This document shows, piece after piece, positions 9,418 to 18,726 of a stretch of DNA of 64,000 nucleotides. Source of the stretch: an uncultured Prevotellaceae bacterium (GTDB taxonomy: Bacteria; Bacteroidota; Bacteroidia; Bacteroidales; Bacteroidaceae); the NCBI GenBank assembly GCA_949299545.1, contig CASGAM010000008.1, forward strand, positions 1-64,000, read 5' to 3'. The number at the start of each line of letters is the position of its first letter. Position 1 is the first letter of the stretch. The notes below the pieces were generated by a model that saw only the letters and a program-made list of their open reading frames with translations, had not been told where the DNA came from and searched no databases. The position numbers were made by a program, and so were the translations under genes.

Positions 9418-11175
9418 ATGAAAACAACAAGATTTTTGCAGAGTGTGGGGCTTCTGATTACACTTATGACAGGTTTGATAAGTTGTAATCAGAATGTCGA
9501 TGAGCGTAACAAACCACGCACGCCATTGTTTGTCTATTTTAATCCTTTGCTATTGGACATGAACGTGGAGAATCTGATGCCTTATTTCGTGAATTATCCT
9601 ACAGATTGGGCTAAGATGGGATTGAGGAACTACCCGATGACGGTAACATATGAATATTATCACCCGACCTGGATGGTAACCGCTACTTCGCAATATGTTT
9701 TTTTTGCCACCGGCTGTTTGTCAGAACAATCCAGAACCTCGTTCCGGTATGAGGCGAATGGTTTTGACGTGATCTCGTTTGAATATGATGACGACGCCAA
9801 GCTGGTTCGGATTATATCTGAACTGGACGGACGTTATAAGAATCGGAAGCTTGATGATGGTTTCACATATGATGTCAATGGAAGACTGGTGCAGCGTGAT
9901 GTAAACAGTCAGGGGACCTTTTATTATTTGTATCATGAGAACGGTGCGCTGAAAGCCATCGTACCGAAAAGGGACGGGAGTGGGGTTTATGAGGCTGGAG
10001 TGACACTTGGAAGAATGGATTTTGATTCGCTCGCACGTATGGTGCGTTTTGAATCCCCTTACACAACGAACCTGTTCCTGGAAGACATTAATCGGAATAA
10101 GAGAGGCAAGTCTGTGATGACATTTGCTTATACGGATGGTTTATGTACACGAGCCGTGGAAAAAATGGCGGTAGAGTTTGACCAAGGGGTGGATACGTTG
10201 GTCAATGTGAGTTCTTTTACGTATAACTCTCATGGCGACCTGGCCTCGTGGAACTATAAGGGTGCCGTTTATAAGTCAAAGGGTAACAGATGGTGGGTGG
10301 ATGATATGGAGATTACCGTTACCTATGATTATGTATATGATGAAATAGGAAATTGGACGCAGGCAAAGATCATTCTTCCCAAAAACATAGATGAAATTCC
10401 GCCCCTGCGTGTCTATTATAAGTCCCATATGAGAGGATACACCTCGCAAGACATTTCGTCGTTTTTTGTGGAAGGCGAGGTTCCTTTCCTGTCCATAGAA
10501 CGGACCATAGATTATTGGGGTGAAAATCTTGTGAACGCTTTGCAGGAGACTATGGCCTCAGAAAAGATGGAAACGGAAAAGAGCAGAGCGGAAAAAGATG
10601 AAGGTTTGCGTTATAGGGGAACAGATATCTTTGGGTTGTCGGGCGAAGTGAAGTTGGTGACAGAGGAATATGAGTATTGGAAATTTGACCCACTAGGAAA
10701 CCTCATATCTCAGAAGAACAGTTATGATGAGGTGACGACATATGAGTACATGACTCCTACATCCTATCAACTGGACGGATTGGAAAAGACGATGATGAAT
10801 ATAACGATAAAGGATGGGGTGCGTTCTGATATTGATTCCGAGAACAACAATATTGAATTGAACCAAGAGTATACGTTTGATGACCGGAAGCGTCTCATTC
10901 AGCATTTGTTTTGTTCGCACATGGCTATTATTAAACGTACTTATCAGTATGAAGGCGATAGCGGATATCCTTCAACTATGGTAGAGGAGACTCCGGATGG
11001 TATCATAACTTATCATTACACTTATTTGAAGTTTGATAAGAAGGCTAATTGGACGGAGCGTAAGGTCAGTTATGTTACAGAGTATGACGAGTATGATGAT
11101 GACATGAATTATATTGGTAAGAAACGAATGTCACCGGAGGAATACATAGAGAAAAGGAGTATTGAGTATTGGTGA
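9418..11175 (+). CDS. Large lipoprotein with YD-like repeats
   Basis: The product (585 residues) starts MKTTRFLQSVGLLITLMTG and has a lipobox-like LISC, so it is likely a lipoprotein. The body contains many short units such as FEYDDDAKLVRI, TYDVNGRLVQRD, TYNSHGDLASW and TFDDRKRLIQ, which resemble the YD/RHS repeats that build beta-strand shells. No toxin or peptidase domain is visible at the C-terminus, and it is far shorter than a polymorphic toxin. In-frame starts at 9358 (TTG) and 9394 were rejected because the signal peptide begins at 9418. Function is unknown. Confidence 0.75.
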   Translation: MKTTRFLQSVGLLITLMTGLISCNQNVDERNKPRTPLFVYFNPLLLDMNVENLMPYFVNYPTDWAKMGLRNYPMTVTYEYYHPTWMVTATSQYVFFATGCLSEQSRTSFRYEANGFDVISFEYDDDAKLVRIISELDGRYKNRKLDDGFTYDVNGRLVQRDVNSQGTFYYLYHENGALKAIVPKRDGSGVYEAGVTLGRMDFDSLARMVRFESPYTTNLFLEDINRNKRGKSVMTFAYTDGLCTRAVEKMAVEFDQGVDTLVNVSSFTYNSHGDLASWNYKGAVYKSKGNRWWVDDMEITVTYDYVYDEIGNWTQAKIILPKNIDEIPPLRVYYKSHMRGYTSQDISSFFVEGEVPFLSIERTIDYWGENLVNALQETMASEKMETEKSRAEKDEGLRYRGTDIFGLSGEVKLVTEEYEYWKFDPLGNLISQKNSYDEVTTYEYMTPTSYQLDGLEKTMMNITIKDGVRSDIDSENNNIELNQEYTFDDRKRLIQHLFCSHMAIIKRTYQYEGDSGYPSTMVEETPDGIITYHYTYLKFDKKANWTERKVSYVTEYDEYDDDMNYIGKKRMSPEEYIEKRSIEYW

Positions 11176-11190
11176 GTCTCCTACTTCTTT

Positions 11191-11264
11191 TGAGGCTGTA
11201 AATTAAACTGTGTCAGCAAAGATATAATATTAACTTTGCTGACACAGTTTAATTTACAGCCTCA
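11191..11264. repeat. 31-bp perfect palindrome between convergent genes
   Basis: Arms at 11191-11221 and 11234-11264 are exact reverse complements and enclose 12 bases. The arms begin TGAGGCTGTAAATTAAACTG and run through TGTCAGCAAAG. It lies between the convergent lipoprotein and thioredoxin genes. It may serve as a two-way transcription end. The arm sequence (GGCTGTAAATTAAACTGTGTCA) also resembles, from memory, terminal repeats of IS256-family elements, so it may be an IS-derived miniature element. No target duplication is evident in the flanks. Confidence 0.8.
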
Positions 11265-11292
11265 CCTTTTCTGATTACACCATGGTTTCTGG

Positions 11293-12459
11293 TTATTCTG
11301 CTTTTTGGGTCAGTTTCTCAATGTTTTCTTCATATGCTTTTTTAAAGTTAACCATTGGCATGGCCCGTATTTCTCCTTCTGCTAAAGGAGCCTGTCGTGC
11401 TTCCTCTTCTTCAATGTGCTTTATGCGGTCTTTCATCCATTTGGCAGCTGTTTCCTTAACCTCTTTGTCCGTGCAGTTTCTGATGATTCGGAGACTCCAG
11501 TTATAGATATACATGTCGTTTTCTCCGAATTTCTTGATATATCTGCTGCAATATTTTGCAAAATTCTTCCAGTCCTTTGTTGATTCGGCAACATAGATGT
11601 CTGTCAGTAAAATGATTTCTCCGCGCTCTTTAACTTTGCAACGTTTCATTTCCTTGATGTAGTCCTTCATGGCTTTCTCGTCAAATGTGACATTCCCATT
11701 GACGTCAGCCTTGACAAAGTTGCGCGGATAGGCTTTCCATGTCATGTCTAACATTGTGTTGAGTTGCTGTGCGTCGTACTTGGTTTCAAAGTCGGCTTTA
11801 TGCGCCAGTACATGCTGGAACGCAGGTGTAAGGGGTGAAAGGGTGTAGTTGAGGAATACGTTATACAATGTTTCGTTCTCCAACAGTTGTTCTTCCCGCC
11901 CATTCAACAGTTCTGCTGCAACGCGCTCGCATTCGTCGGATGCGTATGCCTTTTCAAGTACGTTGAGATAATCAGTCAGGAATTCTTGTGAACGTTCTCC
12001 GGCTTCGTATCTCTCCGTCATTGCTTTCATGCTTTTTGAGCTGATGCCTTCTTTTACAGATGCGAGAAACTTGTCGGCTTCTGATCCTCCGACAATGCGG
12101 TTGACTTCATTACCGTTACCGTCGATGAAAAGGAATGTAGGGTAAGCTCTTACGTTGAAACGCTTGTGGAGTTCCGGTCCTTCGCCTTTTTCCATGTCTA
12201 CTTTAATGTTGATAAACTCGGCGTTGAAATAATCACCTACTTGTTTTTGGGTGAATACTTTGTTAGACATCATGCGGCAGGGACCACACCAGCTGGTGTA
12301 GCAGTCAACAAAAAGGAGTTTGTCATTTTCTTTGGCTAATTGCAATGCCTCAGAAAATGTTTTGTTTTCAAGGAACCGGATACCTTCGTTTTGAGCGGAA
12401 ACTTTAGTGCCAAGCAGCATGAAGAAGGTGGTCATGCAAATGATTAGTTTTGTTTTCAT
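11293..12459 (-). CDS. Exported thioredoxin-fold protein
   Basis: A signal peptide (MKTKLIICMTTFFMLLGTKVSAQ) precedes a thioredoxin domain with the active site YTSWCGPCRMM near residue 52, followed by VRAYPTFLFIDGNG. The remaining 250 residues are helical, with no family I recognise. It is the last gene of the SusC/SusD operon, beginning 10 bp after susD. It probably acts as a periplasmic thiol-disulfide reductase or isomerase for its operon partners; this is inference. A longer frame opening at 12567 overlaps susD and lacks a signal peptide, so the internal ATG was chosen. Confidence 0.85.
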   Translation of the reverse strand: MKTKLIICMTTFFMLLGTKVSAQNEGIRFLENKTFSEALQLAKENDKLLFVDCYTSWCGPCRMMSNKVFTQKQVGDYFNAEFINIKVDMEKGEGPELHKRFNVRAYPTFLFIDGNGNEVNRIVGGSEADKFLASVKEGISSKSMKAMTERYEAGERSQEFLTDYLNVLEKAYASDECERVAAELLNGREEQLLENETLYNVFLNYTLSPLTPAFQHVLAHKADFETKYDAQQLNTMLDMTWKAYPRNFVKADVNGNVTFDEKAMKDYIKEMKRCKVKERGEIILLTDIYVAESTKDWKNFAKYCSRYIKKFGENDMYIYNWSLRIIRNCTDKEVKETAAKWMKDRIKHIEEEEARQAPLAEGEIRAMPMVNFKKAYEENIEKLTQKAE

Positions 12460-12469
12460 ATCGTTAGTT

Positions 12470-13990
12470 TTATTCGTTGTAGCCAGTATTCTGTTTAATT
12501 TTTCCGTCAGAAATACGGATCTCGTAATCAGGTATGGGAAGATTCCATTTTGAAGAGGGGATTGCACCGAGTTTTTGGTCTTTGAGTAGATTGTTGGTAC
12601 GCATCAGGTCCCAACGATAATGTCCTTCATAGGCTAATTCACGATTGCGTTCCTTGAGAACTTCCTTGATAAAATCTTCTACTGTAGGAAAGTCGGCGGT
12701 TGTGAAGAGAGTCGGCTTTTCTGCGTCCGGATATGCGCGTTGATGCACGTCATTCAGCTGGTTTAAAGCTTCTGAAGAGATGTTGTTGTCAATGCGTGCA
12801 AGTGTTTCTGCGTAAGTCAGCTTCATTTCTGCCATTCGGATATAGAGTACATCGTCATATTGTCCGCCGCTATATTTCATGGTTGTGCTGTCTGAGACAT
12901 ATTCTTGTTTTGAACCTTGCCATATCAGATATGTTCTGCGTACATCATGTTCATTATAATTTAATTTCATGGTATTCGGGACATAAAACGATGTCTTTTT
13001 ATAATAATACATGCCGTTTGGGTAGTTGTCTGTGAATATGCGGCTTGGTTGGAAAAATATCAATTCGTTGCTGCGGGTCTGAGGATCCGGGTATGAGCCT
13101 GATTGGGAATACTCGTTGCTTGGAAACAATGCACTGCTATATTCATCGCTTGAGGTCGAAAATCCATAACCGCCGGTGTTGATGACCTCTTTCGCATAAT
13201 CGCGGGCTTTTTTCAGGTCGTCCATGTTATTGGTGAAAGTACCTTTGTAAAGGTAAATGCGGCTGAGTAACGCTTTAGCAACAGTTTTGTTTGCACGGAT
13301 ACGCTGGGCGATCGATGGTATCTCATCCGGCAGGTCGGGGAGTGCATCAGTTTCCAAATCTTTCAGGATTGTTTCCCAGCATTGCGCGTTTGTAGAGCGG
13401 CTTTGTATTTCGTTGGGATTGTATCCGTTGTAGGGAGCCAGTCTGATGACGACCCCGTCTCCATCGGTATTTCCGGTCAGGGCTCCGTCACCAAATGCGT
13501 TCAGCAAATAGAAATACACATATGCCCGTATGAACTTAGCCTCAGCGATATGCTGTTTCTCTGTTTTGGGGTCATATTCTCCATATTCCATGATACCGTT
13601 TATGATATTGTTGGCATAATCAATAGCATTGTATCCCCAGTACCACATATTATATAACATGTAGTCATGTTGTGCTGTTGTGTAATTGCTTTCGTCCGCA
13701 GCTGTATAGTCAGCGGATGAACTGCGCACAGTGATGTTTTCGGTGGCCAATTCACCCATCATCAGCATATAGCCGGAGTTGGAATAATTGTTTTGATCCT
13801 GTGGCGCGCCTGCAATGAATACATTCAAGCGTACATAGTTGCCCAAAAGTGCGGCTTCTGCTGTTTTTTCATTCTTGAAAACCTTTTCCGCCACCAATGT
13901 GTTTTCCGGCGCATAGTCCAGATAGCAGGCAGAAAATAAGGTGACAGATGCTGCAAGCAGGCTGATAAAGTTTATGGTAGCTTTCTTCAT
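12470..13990 (-). CDS. SusD/RagB-family nutrient-binding lipoprotein
   Basis: SusD-type proteins are surface lipoproteins that cap a SusC porin and capture substrate. A lipobox-like LFSAC lies near residue 21, followed by the family start YLDYAPENTLVAEKVFKN. TPR-like helices lie in the middle (EAKFIRAYVYFYLLNAFGD near 155), and the C-terminus carries FIKEVLKERNRELAYEGHYRWDLMR, the classical RagB/SusD signature. Length 506 is normal. susC ends 24 bp upstream. The ligand cannot be inferred; no glycosidase lies in the operon. Confidence 0.95.
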   Translation of the reverse strand: MKKATINFISLLAASVTLFSACYLDYAPENTLVAEKVFKNEKTAEAALLGNYVRLNVFIAGAPQDQNNYSNSGYMLMMGELATENITVRSSSADYTAADESNYTTAQHDYMLYNMWYWGYNAIDYANNIINGIMEYGEYDPKTEKQHIAEAKFIRAYVYFYLLNAFGDGALTGNTDGDGVVIRLAPYNGYNPNEIQSRSTNAQCWETILKDLETDALPDLPDEIPSIAQRIRANKTVAKALLSRIYLYKGTFTNNMDDLKKARDYAKEVINTGGYGFSTSSDEYSSALFPSNEYSQSGSYPDPQTRSNELIFFQPSRIFTDNYPNGMYYYKKTSFYVPNTMKLNYNEHDVRRTYLIWQGSKQEYVSDSTTMKYSGGQYDDVLYIRMAEMKLTYAETLARIDNNISSEALNQLNDVHQRAYPDAEKPTLFTTADFPTVEDFIKEVLKERNRELAYEGHYRWDLMRTNNLLKDQKLGAIPSSKWNLPIPDYEIRISDGKIKQNTGYNE

Positions 13991-14014
13991 TTTGCTTATT
14001 ATTTATTCTTTAAA

Positions 14015-17000
14015 TTAGAAACTGGCTCTTATGCCGAATTGGTAAGCCCGGGTTTGCGGCATGGTTAAGTTGTCGTATCCAGCGGCCAATGCAGAAGAAC
14101 CGAAAGCACTGACTTCAGGGTCTAAACCAGAATACCCTGTAATTGTAAACAGGTTGGTGAGTGTGGTATATATACGAAGTTGCTTGAAGAACTTTGTTTT
14201 TTGCAGATATTTGTATGGAACGTTATACGCGAGCGTGAGCGTTTTTAAGCGCAAATATGAGTTGTCCTCAAGAAAACGTGTAGTGGTTACAGCGGTAGTG
14301 TAGTCGTACGACCCTATAATTGAATTGTTCTTTAAGGCCGGAATATCAGTCTGTTGACCGGGATATTGCCAAAATCTCATTATTTCTGCTGATAAGTTGT
14401 TTGCTGTTTCAGATGTATAAGTTAACAACTGCGCGCGAGTGCTGTTCATCATCTTACTGCCGCAAGAGAATGTGAACATGAAATCAAGTTCCCAACCTTT
14501 ATAAGTAAAAGTATTGGTCATAGAACCGTAAAAATCAGGCATGGCTGTACCACATACGAATTTGTTGGCTTGTGACGTTGCATCATTTGCAGCCGGTGGG
14601 ATGCTGGAAATGCTTCCATCTTTATATTTCCATAAGGGATTACCCGTCAATGGGTCAACACCGGCCCATTCATGCAGATACCATTGAGCTACAGGATAAC
14701 CGACAGCATAATATTTGTAAGAACTGTTGGCTTGATCAAGTTGGTTCCCTTCAAAATTTAGTTTCAGGATTTTATTAGTAGCCCGAGAAATATTCAAAAT
14801 AGTTTGCCATGAGAAATTCTTACGGCTGATGTTGGTTGTAATCAACTGTATCTCAAAACCGGTGTTCATCATGTCAGCAATATTTTGGTTTTCTTTCTGA
14901 TAACCGGTGTAAAGTGGTAAATCTGAAGAGAACAGCATGTTTGTGGTCTTCTTGTAATAATAATCGAGCGTCAGTCTTATTCTGCTGCCAAACATTTCAA
15001 GGTCTAAGCCGGCATCGTAAGTAATCGTGCGTTCCCAGTCGAGATTTTCATTACCGGGTTGTGACATTTGCAGATAGTTTTTACCTCCGTAAGTGGTTAA
15101 CGTATTCAATGTGTAAACAGCTTGTGCCCCATAATAACTATTGTTGCCATCTTTACTAGAGACTCCAACAGAACTTCTTATTTTCAGTTCATTGATGTTT
15201 GGACAGTTATTCTTTATGAAAGGTTCGTTTGACATACGCCATCCTAATGAGAATGACGGAGTACTTAAATAGCGGTGGTTACGGTTGAAACGTGAAGAGC
15301 CGTCTATACGATAGGTAATACCGCTCATATAACGGTATTTCCATTGATAATTGAGTCGTGCAAAGGCTGAGAACAGGGCGGATTGTTGCATGTAAGCACT
15401 GATGACACGTTTGGTTTGTGCCGCTCCGACACCGTTTAAGTCCGGGCTGAAAAAGTCACTACCTGCTACGGAGTTGATACGTTCCTGAGAATACTCATAG
15501 CTTTGCCCGATGACTCCTTGCAGGAAATGGTCATTGAAAATCTTGTTAATGTTGATGAGGTTGTTAACTACAATTTTGTAGTTCAGTTGTGTTGATTCTT
15601 GTGCCTGATTACCGGTGGCACCGGTATAACCTTCTGGTAGTTCCCCTTTACGGACGGATGAGAAAGAATTATAAAGATCTGTTCCTATTTCGCTGCGTAA
15701 TGAAAGCCAGCTGAATGGATTATATTCTAAATAGCCGTTTGCCAATACGCGTGTGTCTTCCATCCCTTCGTCATTGATATAAGCCATGGCTACGGGATTG
15801 AAGATTTCTGCATCTCCTTTGTCGTTGAGTGAGTATCCGTAATAATAGTCACCGGTTTTTTCATCATGGATTGGCAGGTTGGGAGCCTTGCGCAGGGCGG
15901 CAGAATATATGGAGCTGGCGGCTAACGCATTGTTGTCTAATTTTGTTAATGACATGTTTACACCTAATTTCCAATACTTGTTTATGTCGGTGTTTAAGTT
16001 AAGACGGGCAGCATAACGTTGCATATCGTTATTGATGATATACGATTCGTTATTGTCGTAAGACAGGCTGATGAACAAGTTTGATTTGCCCAAACCGCTT
16101 GAAACCGATGCATTGACTCCTTGGCTTATGGCCGTGCGTGTAACGGCGTCAATCCAGTCCGTATTGTACCCTTGTGGGAATGTAGACTTTGGATAATAAA
16201 GAGAATATATCTGGGAATATTGGTCACCGTTTAATAAGTCTAGTTTTCCTAACGGATTTTCTATGCCTAAGGTATAACCAACATTTACTTGTGTTTTGTC
16301 ACGGCTTCCCTTTTTGGTTGTAATCAAAATTACGCCGGCTGCTCCGCGGGAACCGTAAATGGCTGTTGCAAAGGCGTCCTTGAGAATCTCGATTGATTCT
16401 ATGTCGTCGGGATTGAGCGTTGCCAATGGATTCTTTTCAAATGAGTATCTCAGGTCGTAATTATTGGTCAGTGTCCCACCTCCGGTTTGCATTCCGCTCA
16501 TATTGGCCGGAGGCACACTTCCTCCGGAAGTTCCGACAGAATTGGCATCCCTGTCTGTACCATAGATAGGAATTCCGTCAATAACGTATAGCGGGTTGTT
16601 GTCTCCCATGATGGAACTGATGCCGCGAATGGTTAATACGTTGGCAGAACCTAGTGCCCCTGATGAGTTCGTCATAAAAACGCCTGGAGCCTGTCCTTGC
16701 AGCATTTGGTCGACAGATTGGAAAGAGATGTCTTCTTTGGGTTTTACGGAAGATACGGAGCCGGTCAGGTCTCTGCGTTCTATCTTGCTGTAACCGACAA
16801 CGATCAGGTCTGCAATACGATAGGCACCGGTTTCTTCCATCGTAATGTTGATGGTTGTTTTATTGCCTACATGGATATGTTGTTTTTGGAATCCTAAAAG
16901 AGAAAAACTTAATGTGTCTTTCGGCATTGCGTTGATAGAATAACTTCCATTCTGGTCAGTGTAGATTGCAGTATTGCTTCCGACAATATTGATAATAACC

Positions 17001-17113
17001 ATTTCGAGGGGATTGCCGTCAACGTCAATGACTTTTCCGGAAATGTTTTTTTGGCTGAATGCAAAAATTGCAAGAGTATAAAAGAAAGCAAAAAACTGTA
17101 ATCTCAAATTCAT
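14015..17113 (-). CDS. SusC/RagA-family TonB-dependent outer-membrane transporter
   Basis: The 1032-residue protein has a signal peptide, then a CarboxypepD_reg-like domain (GKVIDVDGNPLEMVIINI, residues 27-100). The TonB-dependent plug follows with DQMLQGQAPGVFMTN and NPLYVIDGIPI, and the SusC signature SIEILKDAFATAIYGSRGA near 245. The rest is beta-barrel, ending in Phe as expected for an outer-membrane porin (FGIRASF). It is paired with susD downstream. A terminator-like hairpin lies 28 bp upstream of its start, inside the operon. Confidence 0.96.
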   Translation of the reverse strand: MNLRLQFFAFFYTLAIFAFSQKNISGKVIDVDGNPLEMVIINIVGSNTAIYTDQNGSYSINAMPKDTLSFSLLGFQKQHIHVGNKTTINITMEETGAYRIADLIVVGYSKIERRDLTGSVSSVKPKEDISFQSVDQMLQGQAPGVFMTNSSGALGSANVLTIRGISSIMGDNNPLYVIDGIPIYGTDRDANSVGTSGGSVPPANMSGMQTGGGTLTNNYDLRYSFEKNPLATLNPDDIESIEILKDAFATAIYGSRGAAGVILITTKKGSRDKTQVNVGYTLGIENPLGKLDLLNGDQYSQIYSLYYPKSTFPQGYNTDWIDAVTRTAISQGVNASVSSGLGKSNLFISLSYDNNESYIINNDMQRYAARLNLNTDINKYWKLGVNMSLTKLDNNALAASSIYSAALRKAPNLPIHDEKTGDYYYGYSLNDKGDAEIFNPVAMAYINDEGMEDTRVLANGYLEYNPFSWLSLRSEIGTDLYNSFSSVRKGELPEGYTGATGNQAQESTQLNYKIVVNNLININKIFNDHFLQGVIGQSYEYSQERINSVAGSDFFSPDLNGVGAAQTKRVISAYMQQSALFSAFARLNYQWKYRYMSGITYRIDGSSRFNRNHRYLSTPSFSLGWRMSNEPFIKNNCPNINELKIRSSVGVSSKDGNNSYYGAQAVYTLNTLTTYGGKNYLQMSQPGNENLDWERTITYDAGLDLEMFGSRIRLTLDYYYKKTTNMLFSSDLPLYTGYQKENQNIADMMNTGFEIQLITTNISRKNFSWQTILNISRATNKILKLNFEGNQLDQANSSYKYYAVGYPVAQWYLHEWAGVDPLTGNPLWKYKDGSISSIPPAANDATSQANKFVCGTAMPDFYGSMTNTFTYKGWELDFMFTFSCGSKMMNSTRAQLLTYTSETANNLSAEIMRFWQYPGQQTDIPALKNNSIIGSYDYTTAVTTTRFLEDNSYLRLKTLTLAYNVPYKYLQKTKFFKQLRIYTTLTNLFTITGYSGLDPEVSAFGSSALAAGYDNLTMPQTRAYQFGIRASF

Positions 17114-17132
17114 TTGTCAGATATGTAGATAT

Positions 17133-17172
17133 GAATAAAAGACTTCCATGTTTTTCTTTGTACATGGAAGTC
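17133..17172 (-). terminator. Terminator-like hairpin ahead of susC
   Basis: Arms GACTTCCATGT (17141-17151) and ACATGGAAGTC (17162-17172) form a perfect 11-bp stem with a 10-base loop, followed on the minus strand by TTTTATTC. It lies 19 bp past the upstream stop codon and only about 20 bp before the susC start, leaving no room for a promoter after it. It may be a partial terminator or a processing/stability hairpin. Confidence 0.7.
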
Positions 17173-17190
17173 CTTTATAATAAAATAAGT

Positions 17191-18681
17191 TTATTTCATT
17201 AAAATAGTCCAGGTGTCTGTTGCAAGTTCATCTGTAGGAGATGGATATCCCCAATTTGAATTTGAAGCATTTTTAAATCCTCCAAATAGCCATGCTGAAT
17301 TTTTGTTTAATACGACAATAGGCATACGATTACCTTTATATTGAGAAGGCGTTTCTAATTTTTCCCATGTGATACCATCGTAAGAACGGAATATATCATT
17401 TGAGATTTCACGTTTGTTAGATTCAAGTAAACGTTCGCCTCCAAACATGTAAGCAACATTTTCATTAGCAACAACTTTCATTCCATATAGTTTACCAAAC
17501 ACCTTGTCAATCGTGTCTGAAGCCAAGGTCCAGTTTATGCCATCTTCTGAACAATATGCTGTTTTTTGAATATAATTATCTGAAATATAACTGACAAACC
17601 CTCCTATACACCATAGTTTGCCTTTGAATGAGAAGAAAGCATCACCTAAACGACTTGCTACATTGACGGCATTGTCAGAATTCACAGGCGATATACGTTG
17701 CCAGTCTTTCCCGTTTTCTGTTGATGCGTATATTTGAGCATTTTGTCCCCCTCCAAAAGCATAGGTATAAGCATTTTTAAAATACAGTTTATTATTTAGA
17801 GTTGCCGTAGTCATATAACAAGATGCTATCTGTGAGTAATTTATTGTATCTCCTGTTGCAGATAAAAGAGTCATATTAACAGTATCTGTTCTGAAATTTA
17901 AACCATCTGATGTTGAGTATGATCTCCATTTATCTAATACAGATTCCGCAGGGTTACCATATATGTCAACGTTTTGTGTACGTACGCCACCAAGGACATA
18001 CATTCGATCGTTGAATACGGCTAAACGCGCTCCTTCACCACCTATAACATAATTCCTTACTTGTCCTTCTGCAAAGTTTACACCCACAGTATCCGTTTGA
18101 TAAAGAATTTCTTCCCAATTCACACCATCTGAAGAACTGAACAGTTGATATTTTTCGATCGTGCTGTCAACGGATGCTGTGATAGCATAGAACTTATCTT
18201 TGAAATAAGTCATATCATAACTGATGACATTTGACGGGAAACCCTTAAAAACTGATGATTTCAGAATCATATCGTCGCCGGAAGCCGTTGTTGCGCGTAC
18301 CACGTTTAACATATAAGTTTTTGCATTACCGCTGTTGTCTTTTACGATTAATTGAACCGGTTCTGTTACGTTTATTTCAATTCCGTCAGCACCGATGGCC
18401 TGATCGTTGTAAAAAACGGTACTGTTCAGTGTTGCAGTCACCTTAACATTTGCCTTGGCTAATGCTGCATCAGCAATGTCCCATTCAACACTGTCATTAG
18501 TATTTTCGATAAAAGACGCTTGTTGGACAACATCGCAGTTGTACGAGCGTGTGCTACCTTCCGGTGTCACAACGACTTTTGTGATGGCTACAGCTGTTGT
18601 ATCACCCGTATTGTCTTCACACGAGAAAAATCCAAGGCTCAGTATAAGTCCTAATAGCGTCCATAATTTTTTTGTTTTCAT
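17191..18681 (-). CDS. Kelch-like beta-propeller lipoprotein (DUF6242-like)
   Basis: The 496-residue product has a lipoprotein signal (LGFFSCEDN, cysteine at residue 21). Residues 30-130 look like an Ig-like or cadherin-like domain. Repeats of the type LFSSSDGVNWEEI, CSEDGINWTLA and RSYDGITWEKL then mark a beta-propeller of the kelch/BNR kind seen in DUF6242 proteins. The protein is likely on the cell surface with SusC and SusD. The role may be binding of a peptide or glycan ligand; this is inference. It begins 45 bp after the TlpA-like gene. Confidence 0.75.
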   Translation of the reverse strand: MKTKKLWTLLGLILSLGFFSCEDNTGDTTAVAITKVVVTPEGSTRSYNCDVVQQASFIENTNDSVEWDIADAALAKANVKVTATLNSTVFYNDQAIGADGIEINVTEPVQLIVKDNSGNAKTYMLNVVRATTASGDDMILKSSVFKGFPSNVISYDMTYFKDKFYAITASVDSTIEKYQLFSSSDGVNWEEILYQTDTVGVNFAEGQVRNYVIGGEGARLAVFNDRMYVLGGVRTQNVDIYGNPAESVLDKWRSYSTSDGLNFRTDTVNMTLLSATGDTINYSQIASCYMTTATLNNKLYFKNAYTYAFGGGQNAQIYASTENGKDWQRISPVNSDNAVNVASRLGDAFFSFKGKLWCIGGFVSYISDNYIQKTAYCSEDGINWTLASDTIDKVFGKLYGMKVVANENVAYMFGGERLLESNKREISNDIFRSYDGITWEKLETPSQYKGNRMPIVVLNKNSAWLFGGFKNASNSNWGYPSPTDELATDTWTILMK

Positions 18682-18726
18682 ATTCCCCCTATTTTTAATT
18701 ATACAATAATTGTCCTTTTAAGCCAA

